A stretch of DNA of 64,000 nt, taken from Opitutales bacterium. GTDB taxonomy: Bacteria > Verrucomicrobiota > Verrucomicrobiia > Opitutales > Intestinicryptomonadaceae. How positions within the stretch are numbered: position 1 is the first letter of the stretch; each line of letters begins with the position of its first letter. A program made the translations under genes and the position numbers. The notes under the pieces were generated by a model. The model was given only the letters and a program-made list of their open reading frames with translations. It did not search any database and was not told the origin of the DNA. Of the stretch, positions 43,730-53,886 are shown piece by piece. The DNA lies in assembly GCA_015061945.1 (NCBI GenBank), contig SUVP01000002.1:248001-312000 (forward strand). The letters run 5' to 3'.

Positions 43730-45058
43730 ATGAAAAACCAAGAACTCAGATTAGAAATAGCAAAGACGATGCTACTTATGCGTTTCCCATTTTTTGGGTA
43801 CATAGTGTCGCGTTTGAATATTTCTAAAAACGATAAAATTGACACGTTTGCAATCAATGAGAGATGCGACGTCTTTTACAGTCCTAAATTTCTCGATAAA
43901 CTATCGGATAGCAATCTGCTGACAGTCCTCGCACACGAGGCACTGCACGCCGTATTTATGCACTTCACGCACTTTTCTAAAACGATAGATCTCGATATTA
44001 TGAACTTGGCTTGCGATATCGAAATAAACGATATTCTTGTCAATATCGAGAATATGAATATGCCGATGGCTTCCGTTTTGGATATCGACGGGAGTGGCGG
44101 AAAAATCCCAAATGAAAATCAAGCCGATGACGAGATTTGCGGATTTGCACCAAACAAAGAGGGCAACTTTGTAATTATTTACAAGCAGAAAAATTACATC
44201 ATAAAATGTCGGGATAAATCGAGTATAGAGATTTATGACGAGCTTTACGACATCTTGCAAAAGATAAAAAAAGAACACGCTTATCAACTATCATTTTCGG
44301 GCAATATGAAAGGCGGTCCGAGAGGTTTTGATGAACATCAAATAGGCGAACTTTCAAAATCGGAACAAGCAGAAGAAGAAAATCGATGGGGCGAAGTGTT
44401 AATCGGTGCAGACGTTTATCAAGATAGCGTGAACCCCAAGAAAACTCGAAGCCCAAACGGATGTTGGTACAAACGCTATATCGACAAAATTCTCAAGCCA
44501 CAAGTCGATTGGCGAGCTGTTCTGCGTAAATATCTAATCGAGTTGATTCCGTTCAACTATTCTTACAATGTGCCAGCAAGAAAATCGTACGCAATAAATA
44601 TTTACGAGCCTAAAATTTTGCGTAAGCCCTTGGGGATAACTGTATGTATCGACGTTTCGGGAAGTATTGGCACAAAAGAATTGCAAGAATTTTTAAGCGA
44701 AGTCGTGGGAATTGCAAAAACTTCAAACGAAATATCAATCCGACGCTTGTATTGGTCAACAGTGGTTGATGATAAAAATGACGAAGTTTTTACACGCAAA
44801 AATCTCCGTCAACTTTTTACACCATCAAAAAATATTCATACAACAGGCGGTACGACAATTTCGTGCGTAAAAGAATATCTCGACAGACATCGCGATAGAA
44901 AAAACGAAAATTTGGTAATCTACTTAACCGATGGTTATGTTGAAAACAAACCACAGATGCATAAAAAAAGCCTTGTGATAATTTCACCAAATGGCTCGGA
45001 TGAAATTTTCAAAAAAACAAAAATCCCATTTGTGAAAATGAAAAAACGTCGCGATTAA
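43730..45058 (+). CDS. Metallopeptidase-like plus vWA-domain protein (MoxR partner)
   Basis: 442 residues from ATG 43730. The N-terminal domain carries HEALH at residues 69-73 (HExxH zinc motif) followed by NLACDIEIND (92-101), as in the putative metallopeptidase domain of the DUF2201 family. The C-terminal domain is a vWA-like fold with the metal-binding DVSGS at 308-312 and a conserved Thr in HTTGGTTIS near 370. Between them is a long charged linker. In this family the vWA part docks with the MoxR ATPase. Its translation is coupled to the MoxR gene (TAAT-ATG). A role as ATP-controlled protease or chaperone is inferred. Confidence 0.85.
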   Translation: MKNQELRLEIAKTMLLMRFPFFGYIVSRLNISKNDKIDTFAINERCDVFYSPKFLDKLSDSNLLTVLAHEALHAVFMHFTHFSKTIDLDIMNLACDIEINDILVNIENMNMPMASVLDIDGSGGKIPNENQADDEICGFAPNKEGNFVIIYKQKNYIIKCRDKSSIEIYDELYDILQKIKKEHAYQLSFSGNMKGGPRGFDEHQIGELSKSEQAEEENRWGEVLIGADVYQDSVNPKKTRSPNGCWYKRYIDKILKPQVDWRAVLRKYLIELIPFNYSYNVPARKSYAINIYEPKILRKPLGITVCIDVSGSIGTKELQEFLSEVVGIAKTSNEISIRRLYWSTVVDDKNDEVFTRKNLRQLFTPSKNIHTTGGTTISCVKEYLDRHRDRKNENLVIYLTDGYVENKPQMHKKSLVIISPNGSDEIFKKTKIPFVKMKKRRD

Positions 45059-45194
45059 ATGATAAGTTGAAATATTTTGTCTAAAAATTTGTATTATTTT
45101 GACTAAACAATAGATAAAAATTAATAACTTCCAAAAAATACTTGACCATTATAAGCATCAAACATATTTTCACTTTATAAAATCAAATTTATTT

Positions 45195-46595
45195 ATGAAA
45201 AAAGCCCTATTATTAACCTCATGTTTAGCTGTTTCTTCGCTCTTTGCGGACAACATCGCTATTTCATCATCCGATCAATATACCATTGAAACCGATGGTT
45301 TAATTACTAATATTTACGCTACCGCAGGCGTTAGCGACGTAAACGTTAATGTTACTGCAAATAATCTGTACTACTTATACGCAGGTCATGCTGACTCGGA
45401 CGCAGGTCATGCTGACTCGGTAGATTCAAAACAACTCGACGCAAAATATACTGTTACAGGTGGTGCAACAGTTGCACGCTCTGGTAGTGGTGGTGTTTTC
45501 GGTATTCGTTCAAGTGCAGGTTCATCGACTACTTTTACAGTTAAAGATGGTACATACAACATTGGCTCAAAAGATGGCTTGTTTAAAGATATTGTCATTG
45601 AAGCGTCATCATCTTCTACAACAGGTAATAGCCAAAAGTTAATATTCGATAGCACATCAACAACAAATGTATTCACATCACAATTAGTGATGAAGGCTAA
45701 TCTTGGTACAACTATTGAAGTAAATGGTAAATTTAATGTTTACAATGTTGCATTACCATCGTTGACAAAAAATGTGGTAGTTCCAGCAGATGCTCCATAT
45801 AGCAAAATCAATTTACAACAAAGTGGTTCATTTACTCTTGGTTCGACTGGCACTATCAACACAGATACGATGACAATCACAAATACAAAAACTACTTTTA
45901 ACGGCACATTGAACCTTAAAACAACATCAGAAACAAATGCTTTGGCATTAGCCGGAAATACAACTGCTACATTTAACAATGGCTCGAAATTATATCTTGA
46001 ATCAGGGAAGAGAATATTGCTCAGAGATAATGCTACCCTGACTATCAATCAAGGTGCAATGATAGAAGCTGATTTTGTCAGATTTGGTGATGACAAAGGT
46101 GGTAAAGGTGCAAAACTCATACTCAATGGCAAAGATGTCCTTAAAAATCCAGCAGGCACAGGTGATTCTAATTTGTTGATTGTTTCAGGATACAAAGCTG
46201 ACATCAAAGTATCGCAAACAAATAGCTTTGGGCAAACTTCTGTAAATACACAGTCAGAAATCTTCCTTGAATTAGCTTTCACAGATGCAGAAAGTTACAT
46301 CAACTTTGGTAAAATCCGTGGAGCAGGTGTAACAGACGCAATCTTCAAAGTTAAGAATTTTGAAAACAACCGTATCAAAGGTTATTTGGGCGAACAAATT
46401 ACTGGAACACAACTTTGGCTCTACGATGAAAAGTTGGAAGATTATGTACAACTTAATGCCGACAAATTTGGCTGGGTTGACGCTGGCAATGGCTATTTCT
46501 GGTTGAATATGACAGCAGTTCCAGAACCAGCAGAATGGGCAATGATTTTCGGTGCGTTGGCACTTGCACTCGCAATCTATCGCAGAAGAAAATAG
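45195..46595 (+). CDS. PEP-CTERM secreted protein 1
   Basis: 466 residues: signal peptide MKKALLLTSCLAVSSLFA, a long Thr/Ser/Asn/Gly-rich repetitive beta region (many TFNGTLNLKT-like turns, suggesting a beta-helix or autotransporter-like passenger), and a C-terminal sorting signal VPEPAEWAMIFG...YRRRK. The PEP motif, hydrophobic helix and basic tail are recognised by exosortase, which cleaves and attaches such proteins during export of surface polysaccharide. A 21-bp perfect tandem repeat (45379-45420) duplicates AGHADSD. It is paralogous to the two following genes but similar mainly in signal, low-complexity style and C terminus. Confidence 0.88.
   Translation: MKKALLLTSCLAVSSLFADNIAISSSDQYTIETDGLITNIYATAGVSDVNVNVTANNLYYLYAGHADSDAGHADSVDSKQLDAKYTVTGGATVARSGSGGVFGIRSSAGSSTTFTVKDGTYNIGSKDGLFKDIVIEASSSSTTGNSQKLIFDSTSTTNVFTSQLVMKANLGTTIEVNGKFNVYNVALPSLTKNVVVPADAPYSKINLQQSGSFTLGSTGTINTDTMTITNTKTTFNGTLNLKTTSETNALALAGNTTATFNNGSKLYLESGKRILLRDNATLTINQGAMIEADFVRFGDDKGGKGAKLILNGKDVLKNPAGTGDSNLLIVSGYKADIKVSQTNSFGQTSVNTQSEIFLELAFTDAESYINFGKIRGAGVTDAIFKVKNFENNRIKGYLGEQITGTQLWLYDEKLEDYVQLNADKFGWVDAGNGYFWLNMTAVPEPAEWAMIFGALALALAIYRRRK
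45379..45420 (+). repeat. 21-bp perfect tandem repeat inside PEP-CTERM gene 1
   Basis: Two identical copies (45379-45399, 45400-45420) beginning ACGCAGGTCATG. They add seven residues in frame (AGHADSD) and could expand or contract by slippage. Confidence 0.9.
46515..46595 (+). repeat. PEP-CTERM sorting cassette, copy 1
   Basis: About 80 bp from GCAGTTCCAGAACC to the stop codon, identical at the nucleotide level to copies at 48715 and 50337 apart from one base in copy 2 (TTCGGT/TTCGGA). The coding sequence before it is unrelated at the nucleotide level. Confidence 0.9.
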
Positions 46596-46812
46596 CAGAC
46601 GCAGTCTGCACTTCGGACCAGACGGAGTCTGGACTTCGGAGCTTCGCTCCTCTCGACGTAGAACGCCACGACTATAATCGTGGCTTTTTTGTTATCACAC
46701 CGCATTGCTTCGCAGCAGACGCAGTCTGCACTTCGGAGCTTCGCTCCTCTCGACCTTGTACGCCACGACTATAATCGTGGCTTATTTGTTATCACACCGC
46801 ATTGCTTCGCAA
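46594..46812. repeat. Mosaic small-hairpin repeats, array 1a
   Basis: Two units of short inverted repeats follow the stop codon: GCAGACGCAGTCTGC, CCAGACGGAGTCTGG, GGAGCTTCGCTCC, GCCACGACTATAATCGTGGC, and GCATTGCTTCGCA. The order is shared by both units. Orientation is opposite to that of the arrays at 46888 and 50500. Confidence 0.85.
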
Positions 46813-47058
46813 TAGCTTGCTCTTTTATTCTACAAAAATCAATATGTCTTTTTTTTAAATGAAAACTCTCGCACATCCGCCAACAAGCGATTGCGAAGCA
46901 ATGCGATAAGAAAACAGGATAAGCCACGATTATAGTCGTGGCGTACAAGGTCGAGAGGAACGAAGTTCCGAAGTCCAGACTTGTCTGGTCAAAATAATAC
47001 AAAAGAAAAAAAATTATTAAACTTGACATAGTTCAACAACTTATATTTTTTGAAATAT
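46813..47058. repeat. Spacer plus mosaic hairpin repeat, array 1b
   Basis: After an AT-rich spacer, one unit at about 46888-46992 repeats the modules in reverse order and orientation: GCGATTGCGAAGCAATGCG, GCCACGATTATAGTCGTGGC, GGAACGAAGTTCC, CCAGACTTGTCTGG. Arrays 1a and 1b thus form a large imperfect inverted repeat. The last ~65 bp before ATG 47059 should contain the promoter of PEP-CTERM gene 2 (TTGACA at 47023-47028). Confidence 0.75.
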
Positions 47059-48795
47059 ATGAAAATGAAATCTGTTTTATTCTTATCAACATTATCCTTA
47101 TTTGCCTCGGCAACTTTGGCAACTGTAGTTGACCCAAAAACTACAGCTGGAACAGGCAAACTACAAGGTACAGATGCAAACGATATTCTCTATTTGAATA
47201 CCCCAACAGCGTCAACACCACAATTGCCCTATGTTAATAGATTTGAAGGGATTAACGCAACTGTAAAAGCTATCAAGGCAAATGAAGGTCAAGACCAAGG
47301 AATCTTGTTTGTTTTAAGCCCAGGAGCTGGCACAACAATAGATATCAACACAGCGTCAGACACTGCTGTTGATGTTGATGCATTGATTCTCGCAAATAAT
47401 CAGTTGCAAATTTCATATACAGACCTCAATTTTAAAAACTCTGCAACTGGCTCAAACGCATGGGGCGTTGTAAATGTCCGATTAATCAATTTGGCGACAG
47501 GTGCAGTAGGCGATGTAGTTCAAAAACAGCTGATGAATTTTGAAAAAGGGAACTTCAAAGTTAGCGCGATAGACACTTATCTCGGATCTTCTTATACGAG
47601 CAGTGTTAACGTTGCGAGTTTTTCAACATACAACATTTCAAAAGATGCGAATGTAGTACACAGTGGTAATATCCATGTACAAAAAGCTGGTATTTTGAAT
47701 ATTGATGGTCAATTCAAAACAATAAAACCAACTGAAGAAACAACAAACATCATATTTAACAATCAGTCAGAAGCATCGGTAGTTGGTACAACAGGTAAAT
47801 TTACATTAGGTGCAAGCACAACATTTACAATCAACGACAAAGCTACCCTCACAAATAAGGGTGAAATGATTGTTGAATCGGAATCGAAAGCAATCTACAA
47901 CTCAGGGTCGACATATAACGTTGAAGGAACAACAACATATAACCTTGGTTCATTGGTTTACCATAAGAGCGGTAGCACCACAAACATCACAGGTACTCTG
48001 AATAGTTATGTTTTGAACTCTACAAGCGATGGTTTCTTGGCAGGAGCTACAATCAATATTGGAACTGAAAAGAACAAAGTTGGTGAATTGAATTTTGCTC
48101 AAACATCTGGGACAGCAAAAAGAATTACAGTAGCAAGCAATATCAATAACTACGGCAGTATTGTTATGAGTAATGACGACGCTATCCAATTCACAGGTAA
48201 TGTTGTTAACCACGGCACAATGAATCTCAAAGGTGGCGTATATGTCAAAAATGGTCATTTGACACTTAGTGAAGACGCTACAACAATTTTCACTTCATAC
48301 CAAAATCTGCAAACAAGACTTGTGTTGGTGGATAACAATGCAACAATAACACTCAAAAGTGGAATTGTAGACGATAAGGGTCGTGAAGCAAACATTGCAA
48401 CAGTTGGCACAGCAAATGCAAACCTCTACATGAACATTTATGCCGATGTAAAGTTTGGTTTCTTAAATCAAGGCACAAACGATGCTGTATTAAATATCAA
48501 CCTCTATGAAAATGGTATTTTGAGATTCATGGATGGCGACGCATTGAGAAGTATCCACGCAGACATCAATATTTTCAACTTTGATGAAAATAGAATTTAT
48601 GTGGGCGATTCTTCAACTGCAGAAGAATTGCAATTCATAAAATTATATGCTGGCGAAGACAAAAATACATTCCTCGGTACAGCAATGGTCAATAACGGAT
48701 GGTTGACATTAGCTGCAGTTCCAGAACCAGCAGAATGGGCAATGATTTTCGGAGCGTTGGCACTTGCACTCGCAATCTATCGCAGAAGAAAATAA
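47059..48795 (+). CDS. PEP-CTERM secreted protein 2
   Basis: 578 residues from ATG 47059 (MKMKSVLFLSTLSLFASATLA is the signal peptide; the frame also contains an upstream TTG that lacks support). The body is rich in Thr, Asn, Ser and Gly with turn repeats such as TIGTEKNKVGELNF and YNSGSTYNVEGTTTYNLGS, typical of extended beta-helical surface proteins. It ends with the same VPEPAEWAMIFG...YRRRK sorting signal as its neighbours. No catalytic motif is visible. The protein is probably anchored or released at the outer surface by exosortase processing; no exosortase gene is in the window. Confidence 0.88.
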   Translation: MKMKSVLFLSTLSLFASATLATVVDPKTTAGTGKLQGTDANDILYLNTPTASTPQLPYVNRFEGINATVKAIKANEGQDQGILFVLSPGAGTTIDINTASDTAVDVDALILANNQLQISYTDLNFKNSATGSNAWGVVNVRLINLATGAVGDVVQKQLMNFEKGNFKVSAIDTYLGSSYTSSVNVASFSTYNISKDANVVHSGNIHVQKAGILNIDGQFKTIKPTEETTNIIFNNQSEASVVGTTGKFTLGASTTFTINDKATLTNKGEMIVESESKAIYNSGSTYNVEGTTTYNLGSLVYHKSGSTTNITGTLNSYVLNSTSDGFLAGATINIGTEKNKVGELNFAQTSGTAKRITVASNINNYGSIVMSNDDAIQFTGNVVNHGTMNLKGGVYVKNGHLTLSEDATTIFTSYQNLQTRLVLVDNNATITLKSGIVDDKGREANIATVGTANANLYMNIYADVKFGFLNQGTNDAVLNINLYENGILRFMDGDALRSIHADINIFNFDENRIYVGDSSTAEELQFIKLYAGEDKNTFLGTAMVNNGWLTLAAVPEPAEWAMIFGALALALAIYRRRK

Positions 48796-48851
48796 GCAGG
48801 CTTTTCATACGATACAAAAAATGCGTTCCAATTCGGAACGCATTTTTTTTG
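48715..48851 (+). repeat. PEP-CTERM sorting cassette with terminator, copy 2
   Basis: The ~80-bp 3' coding cassette continues past the stop codon into GCTTTTCATACGATACAAAAA and a terminator hairpin; the same layout is found at 50337-50473. The duplicated unit therefore includes sorting signal, stop and terminator. Confidence 0.85.
48816..48851 (+). terminator. Terminator of PEP-CTERM gene 2
   Basis: ATGCGTTCC (48821-48829) pairs with GGAACGCAT (48835-48843), preceded by an A-run and followed by a T-run. Confidence 0.85.
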
Positions 48852-49022
48852 CGTAAATAGAAAATAACCTTGCATCTATAAGTTTTACAATTTGAACTAT
48901 ATTTGCAAAAAATATAACTATTTTGACTTTTTCCAAAAATCCCAAAATAAACGCAAAAAAACACTTGAAATATCCCCATACTTTCTTATTTCTATATGTC
49001 ATTAATTAGAATACGTATCGAA

Positions 49023-50417
49023 ATGAAAACAAAAACAATATCAACACTGATATCTGCACTTGTAGCATCGTCTGCATTTGCTGTAACTTACGACCCTGCA
49101 AACAGCCCTACTCCATTGGGTAAAGATGGCACTTATGTCCAGTTATCTGCTCCAGAAGGAACAACTGAAGCTATCTTTGATGGACAAGGTCAAAGCGATC
49201 TTTACTATGTTATTCTCAGCGCCTCAAACCCGGAACAAGACGCTAATTTTACAATAATTAACGGCTTCTCGGCGAAAAGAACTGCTACTGGCGAAATTTT
49301 GACATTTAAGCAACAATCAGCTTCAAAAGGTATAGATGCTACATTAACACTTAAAGATGGAACATATAATTTTGCAACATCTGATGCATCGGAGCTTATC
49401 ATTACATCAGCAGGTTTTGCAGACGGAGTTAATAGTAGCAGAGCCATTGTGTTCGATTCAAGCACAACAACAAACCTTTTCACATCATCGGCAAAGTTTC
49501 AAGGTGTTAAAAGTGCTAAAGTAGTATCAAAAGGTACAATTAACGTTTACAATACCACTTACACAACATCTGTACCAAGTGATGTTGCATATGGACAACT
49601 CCATACATACGGCACATTCGTACAAGAAAGTGGAACAATAAATGCCAACGATATGCTTGTAAAATCAGTAAATTGCAATATCAATGGCACATTAAACCTC
49701 AAGCAAAAGTCGGGAACAAAACACTACCCAGTTGTAATAAGCAACCAAAGAGGTTTAACATTTGGTAAAGATGCTAAACTCACAACAACAGCAAACAGCA
49801 GAATCCAATTAAACAAAGATAGCACTTTGACAATCCAATCTGGCGAAAAGTCAATTGCTGTAGATTTGATTATGTTCAATGGCGACAATGGAACTTTAAA
49901 CCTTTCAGGAAAAAATTCTGTTGTTCACACAAACGGAAAGTTTGACACAGTTTTGCTGACATACGCTGGTAAAAACGTTGCAAAAATCAATGTTGACGAC
50001 ACTAATACATTTGGCAAAACATTTGTAGCGGTCTCGCCAACATTCGCAACAGATAACACATCTATCAGAATTGAAATTGATTTCAACTTCACATCAGATG
50101 ACCAATATTTGAACTTGGGCGAGATTTATACAGGCGATAACACACCTGGTGTTGACCCAGTTTTCTATGTAAAGGACTTCAAAAACGGATATTTGAGAGC
50201 AAGCTCTATCAGAACATCTGGCACAGGTTATGTTGGCGATACAAAGCTCTACATCTTCAACGAAGCAAGCCAACAATATGAATTTACAGAATCTCAATGG
50301 ATTGGCAATGCAACAGACGGATTTATCCTCACAGTTGCAGTTCCAGAACCAGCAGAATGGGCAATGATTTTCGGTGCGTTGGCACTTGCACTCGCAATCT
50401 ATCGCAGAAGAAAATAA
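49023..50417 (+). CDS. PEP-CTERM secreted protein 3
   Basis: 464 residues from ATG 49023 (MKTKTISTLISALVASSAFA is a signal peptide with an AFA cut site; the nine codons upstream are not needed). The repetitive, Thr/Ser/Asn-rich body resembles protein 1 most: both contain FDS(S/T)(T)TTNLFTS-like and NGTLNLK segments at matching places, so proteins 1 and 3 are closer relatives. The C terminus is the shared PEP-CTERM signal with hydrophobic helix and RRRK tail. It should be exported by Sec and processed by an exosortase encoded elsewhere. Confidence 0.88.
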   Translation: MKTKTISTLISALVASSAFAVTYDPANSPTPLGKDGTYVQLSAPEGTTEAIFDGQGQSDLYYVILSASNPEQDANFTIINGFSAKRTATGEILTFKQQSASKGIDATLTLKDGTYNFATSDASELIITSAGFADGVNSSRAIVFDSSTTTNLFTSSAKFQGVKSAKVVSKGTINVYNTTYTTSVPSDVAYGQLHTYGTFVQESGTINANDMLVKSVNCNINGTLNLKQKSGTKHYPVVISNQRGLTFGKDAKLTTTANSRIQLNKDSTLTIQSGEKSIAVDLIMFNGDNGTLNLSGKNSVVHTNGKFDTVLLTYAGKNVAKINVDDTNTFGKTFVAVSPTFATDNTSIRIEIDFNFTSDDQYLNLGEIYTGDNTPGVDPVFYVKDFKNGYLRASSIRTSGTGYVGDTKLYIFNEASQQYEFTESQWIGNATDGFILTVAVPEPAEWAMIFGALALALAIYRRRK

Positions 50418-50473
50418 CCAAGCTTTTCATACGATACAAAAAAAGACGTTCCATTTCGGAACGTCTTTTTTTT
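50337..50473 (+). repeat. PEP-CTERM sorting cassette with terminator, copy 3
   Basis: Nucleotide-identical to copy 1 over the ~80 bp of coding cassette, and similar to copy 2 through the downstream GCTTTTCATACGATACAAAAA and the hairpin. Confidence 0.88.
50437..50473 (+). terminator. Terminator of PEP-CTERM gene 3
   Basis: AAAAGACGTTCC (50441-50452) pairs with GGAACGTCTTTT (50458-50469), followed by more T residues. Confidence 0.9.
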
Positions 50474-50499
50474 GTGTAAATATATCTCTTATCACATCC

Positions 50500-51312
50500 A
50501 CAAACACCAAGCCATTGCAAAGCAATGCGATAAGAAAACAGGTTATGGAAAAACCAAGCGACTGCGAAGCAGTGCGATAAGATAACAGAATAAGCCACGA
50601 TTATAGTCGTGGCGTTCTACGTCGAGAGGAACGGAGTTCCGAAGTCCAGACTACGTCTGGTAGTCGTGGCGAACAAGGAAAGGAGGAACGAAGTTCCGAA
50701 GTATAAAATTTACCCCTTACGGAAACCACCAAAGAGAATACACCTATCTCCAGCGGGTATGAAAAAACCAAGCCATTGCGAAGCAATGCGATAAGAAAAC
50801 AGAAAAAGCCACGATTATAGTCGTGGCGCTCAACGTAAAGAGGAACGAAGTTCCGAAGTCCAGACCCCGTCTGGTCCGAAGTCCAGACTACGTCTGGTCG
50901 AAGTGCAGACTCCGTCTGCCCCTTACGGAAACCACCAAAGAGAATACACCTATCCCCAGCGGTTATGGAAAAACCAAGCCATTGCGAAGCAATGCGACAA
51001 GAAAACAGGATAAGCCACGATTATAGTCGTGGCGTTCTACGTCGAGAGGAACGAAGTTCCGAAGTCCAGACTGCGTCTGGTCCGAAGTGCAGACCTCGTC
51101 TTCCCCTTACAAGAGAATATACCTATCCCCATCGGTTATGGTAAAACCAAGCCATTGCGAAGCAATGCGATAAAATAACAGGATAAGCCACGATTATAGT
51201 CGTGGCGAACAAGGTAAGGAGGAACGAAGTTCCGAAGTCCAGACTACGTCTGGTAGTCGTGGCGTACTACGTCGAGAGGAACGAAGTTGCGAAGTCCAGA
51301 CTACGTCTGGTG
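50500..51312. repeat. Tandem array of mosaic small-hairpin repeats, array 2
   Basis: About four units of 170-210 bp, starting near 50506, 50763, 50967 and 51139. Each contains CCATTGCGAAGCAATGCGA, GCCACGATTATAGTCGTGGC, GGAACGAAGTTCCGAAG, one to three CCAGACTACGTCTGG or GCAGACTCCGTCTGC hairpins, then CCCCTTACGGAAACCACC and ACACCTATCCCCAGCGG. The last hairpin ends directly at the DeoR stop codon. No plausible gene is present; open frames through the array have repeat-derived sequence. Confidence 0.9.
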
Positions 51313-51313
51313 G

Positions 51314-52066
51314 TTATTCGACGGGGACGCCTGAAGATTTTAGTTTAGCGATAAAGTTTTCGTCAGCGGAGGAGTCTGTAATGACGCGGTCGATCATATC
51401 GAAGTCGGCGAAGAATCGGGATGAGCGGACGCCGAGTTTGGAAGCGTCGCACATAAGGATTTTTTCATTACAATATTGGAGTGCATTTTCTTTAAATTCT
51501 GCGTGGATTTCGGCGACTTCGCTTGCACCTCTATCGATATCGACGCCATTGCATGAGAAGAATGCTTTATCGACAGAAATTTTGCGTACGGTAGCCCAGG
51601 CGGTAGCACCGCCATAACTGAGGCTCACTCTATCGAGTTTTCCGCCTGTTACGATAACGTTGATTTTATTTTTTCCCATTAAGGGAACAACGGTATCGTG
51701 TGCATTTGTTACGACTGTAATATCCATATCGGGCAAAATTTCTGCCAAAGCGAGAACAGTTGAGCTTGCGTCGAGGAGGATAGTGTCGCCTTCTTTTATG
51801 TATTTGAGAGCTTTTTTAGCAATCTCTTGTTTTGCGGAGCGATGTTCTTTTAATCGTTTTTGGAGAGGGAGGTCCACTGCTCTTTTTTCGATACGAAGAG
51901 CACCGCCATGGGTACGGATAAGTTTATTTTCCGAATCCAAAAATTCTAAGTCGCGTCTGATAGTTTCGTCAGTAACGTCGAACTGTTTTGCGAGCTCGAT
52001 AGTGCGGAGGCTCGGTTGCGTTTCGAGCATTGAAAGTATAACTCTTTGTCGTTGTCTTGCTAACAT
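51314..52066 (-). CDS. DeoR-family transcriptional regulator
   Basis: 250 residues from ATG 52066 (MLARQRQRVILSMLE); the frame extends 20 codons further upstream without a ribosome site. The N-terminal helix-turn-helix (TIELAKQFDVTDETIRRDL at 20-38, with KLIRTHGGA just after) is the DeoR type, and the C-terminal DeoRC sensor domain binds a sugar phosphate (DASSTVLALAEIL; VVTNAHDTV; VSLSYGGATAW). Such repressors control sugar catabolism genes. It is divergent from gdhA with a 300-bp gap, and its target is unclear because no sugar operon is adjacent. Confidence 0.9.
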   Translation of the reverse strand: MLARQRQRVILSMLETQPSLRTIELAKQFDVTDETIRRDLEFLDSENKLIRTHGGALRIEKRAVDLPLQKRLKEHRSAKQEIAKKALKYIKEGDTILLDASSTVLALAEILPDMDITVVTNAHDTVVPLMGKNKINVIVTGGKLDRVSLSYGGATAWATVRKISVDKAFFSCNGVDIDRGASEVAEIHAEFKENALQYCNEKILMCDASKLGVRSSRFFADFDMIDRVITDSSADENFIAKLKSSGVPVE

Positions 52067-52297
52067 AGGTGAAGAAGTTAAACCCTTGAATAGAGTCGTC
52101 AAGCAGATTTTTTTAAATACTAACAAAAAATAAATTAAAGTGTTCCCAAAACGGTAATTCCCAAAAATTAGCTAAAATAACCAACCATATTTTGCACATT
52201 TTTGTAGTTTTTCTTGGCATGAAAAAGTCGAGCAACAAAACCTTTAAAATATGTACAATTTTGTAGGAAACACTCTTTTGATAATATTATTACTTGA

Positions 52298-53707
<1,410 letters not shown>

Positions 53708-53734
53708 TTAAAAAATCCGATAAAATTCAAAAGG

Positions 53735-53760
53735 ACGCACTCGAATGGGTGCGTTTTTTT
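53735..53760 (+). terminator. gdhA terminator 1
   Basis: ACGCACTC (53735-53742) pairs with GGGTGCGT (53747-53754), followed by seven T residues. Confidence 0.85.
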
Positions 53761-53800
53761 GTCTTCGCAGTTGAGTATATAACGTAATAAATCCCAAAAG

Positions 53801-53827
53801 ATGCACTCGCAAGGTGCGTTTTTTTTG
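53801..53827 (+). terminator. gdhA terminator 2
   Basis: ATGCAC (53801-53806) pairs with GTGCGT (53814-53819), followed by a long T-run. The flanks (CCCAAAAG, GCACTCG) resemble terminator 1, so the two look like a tandem duplication about 66 bp apart. Confidence 0.7.
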
Positions 53828-53886
53828 TAGTATTATTGGGACTATTTTGTTGATTTAATCACCTACTGGTTTAATCTATCAACCAC

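Noticed and set aside
46535-46862. Overlapping frames after PEP-CTERM gene 1
   Set aside because: They read through the 3' cassette and the hairpin repeats in other frames.
50609-51026. Short plus-strand frames of 60-67 codons in the repeat array
   Set aside because: Their sequences are translations of the hairpin modules (ERNEVPKSR repeats) without ribosome sites.
46594-51312. CRISPR array
   Set aside because: The repeats are mosaics of several palindromes with no uniform repeat length or unique spacers, and no cas genes are near.
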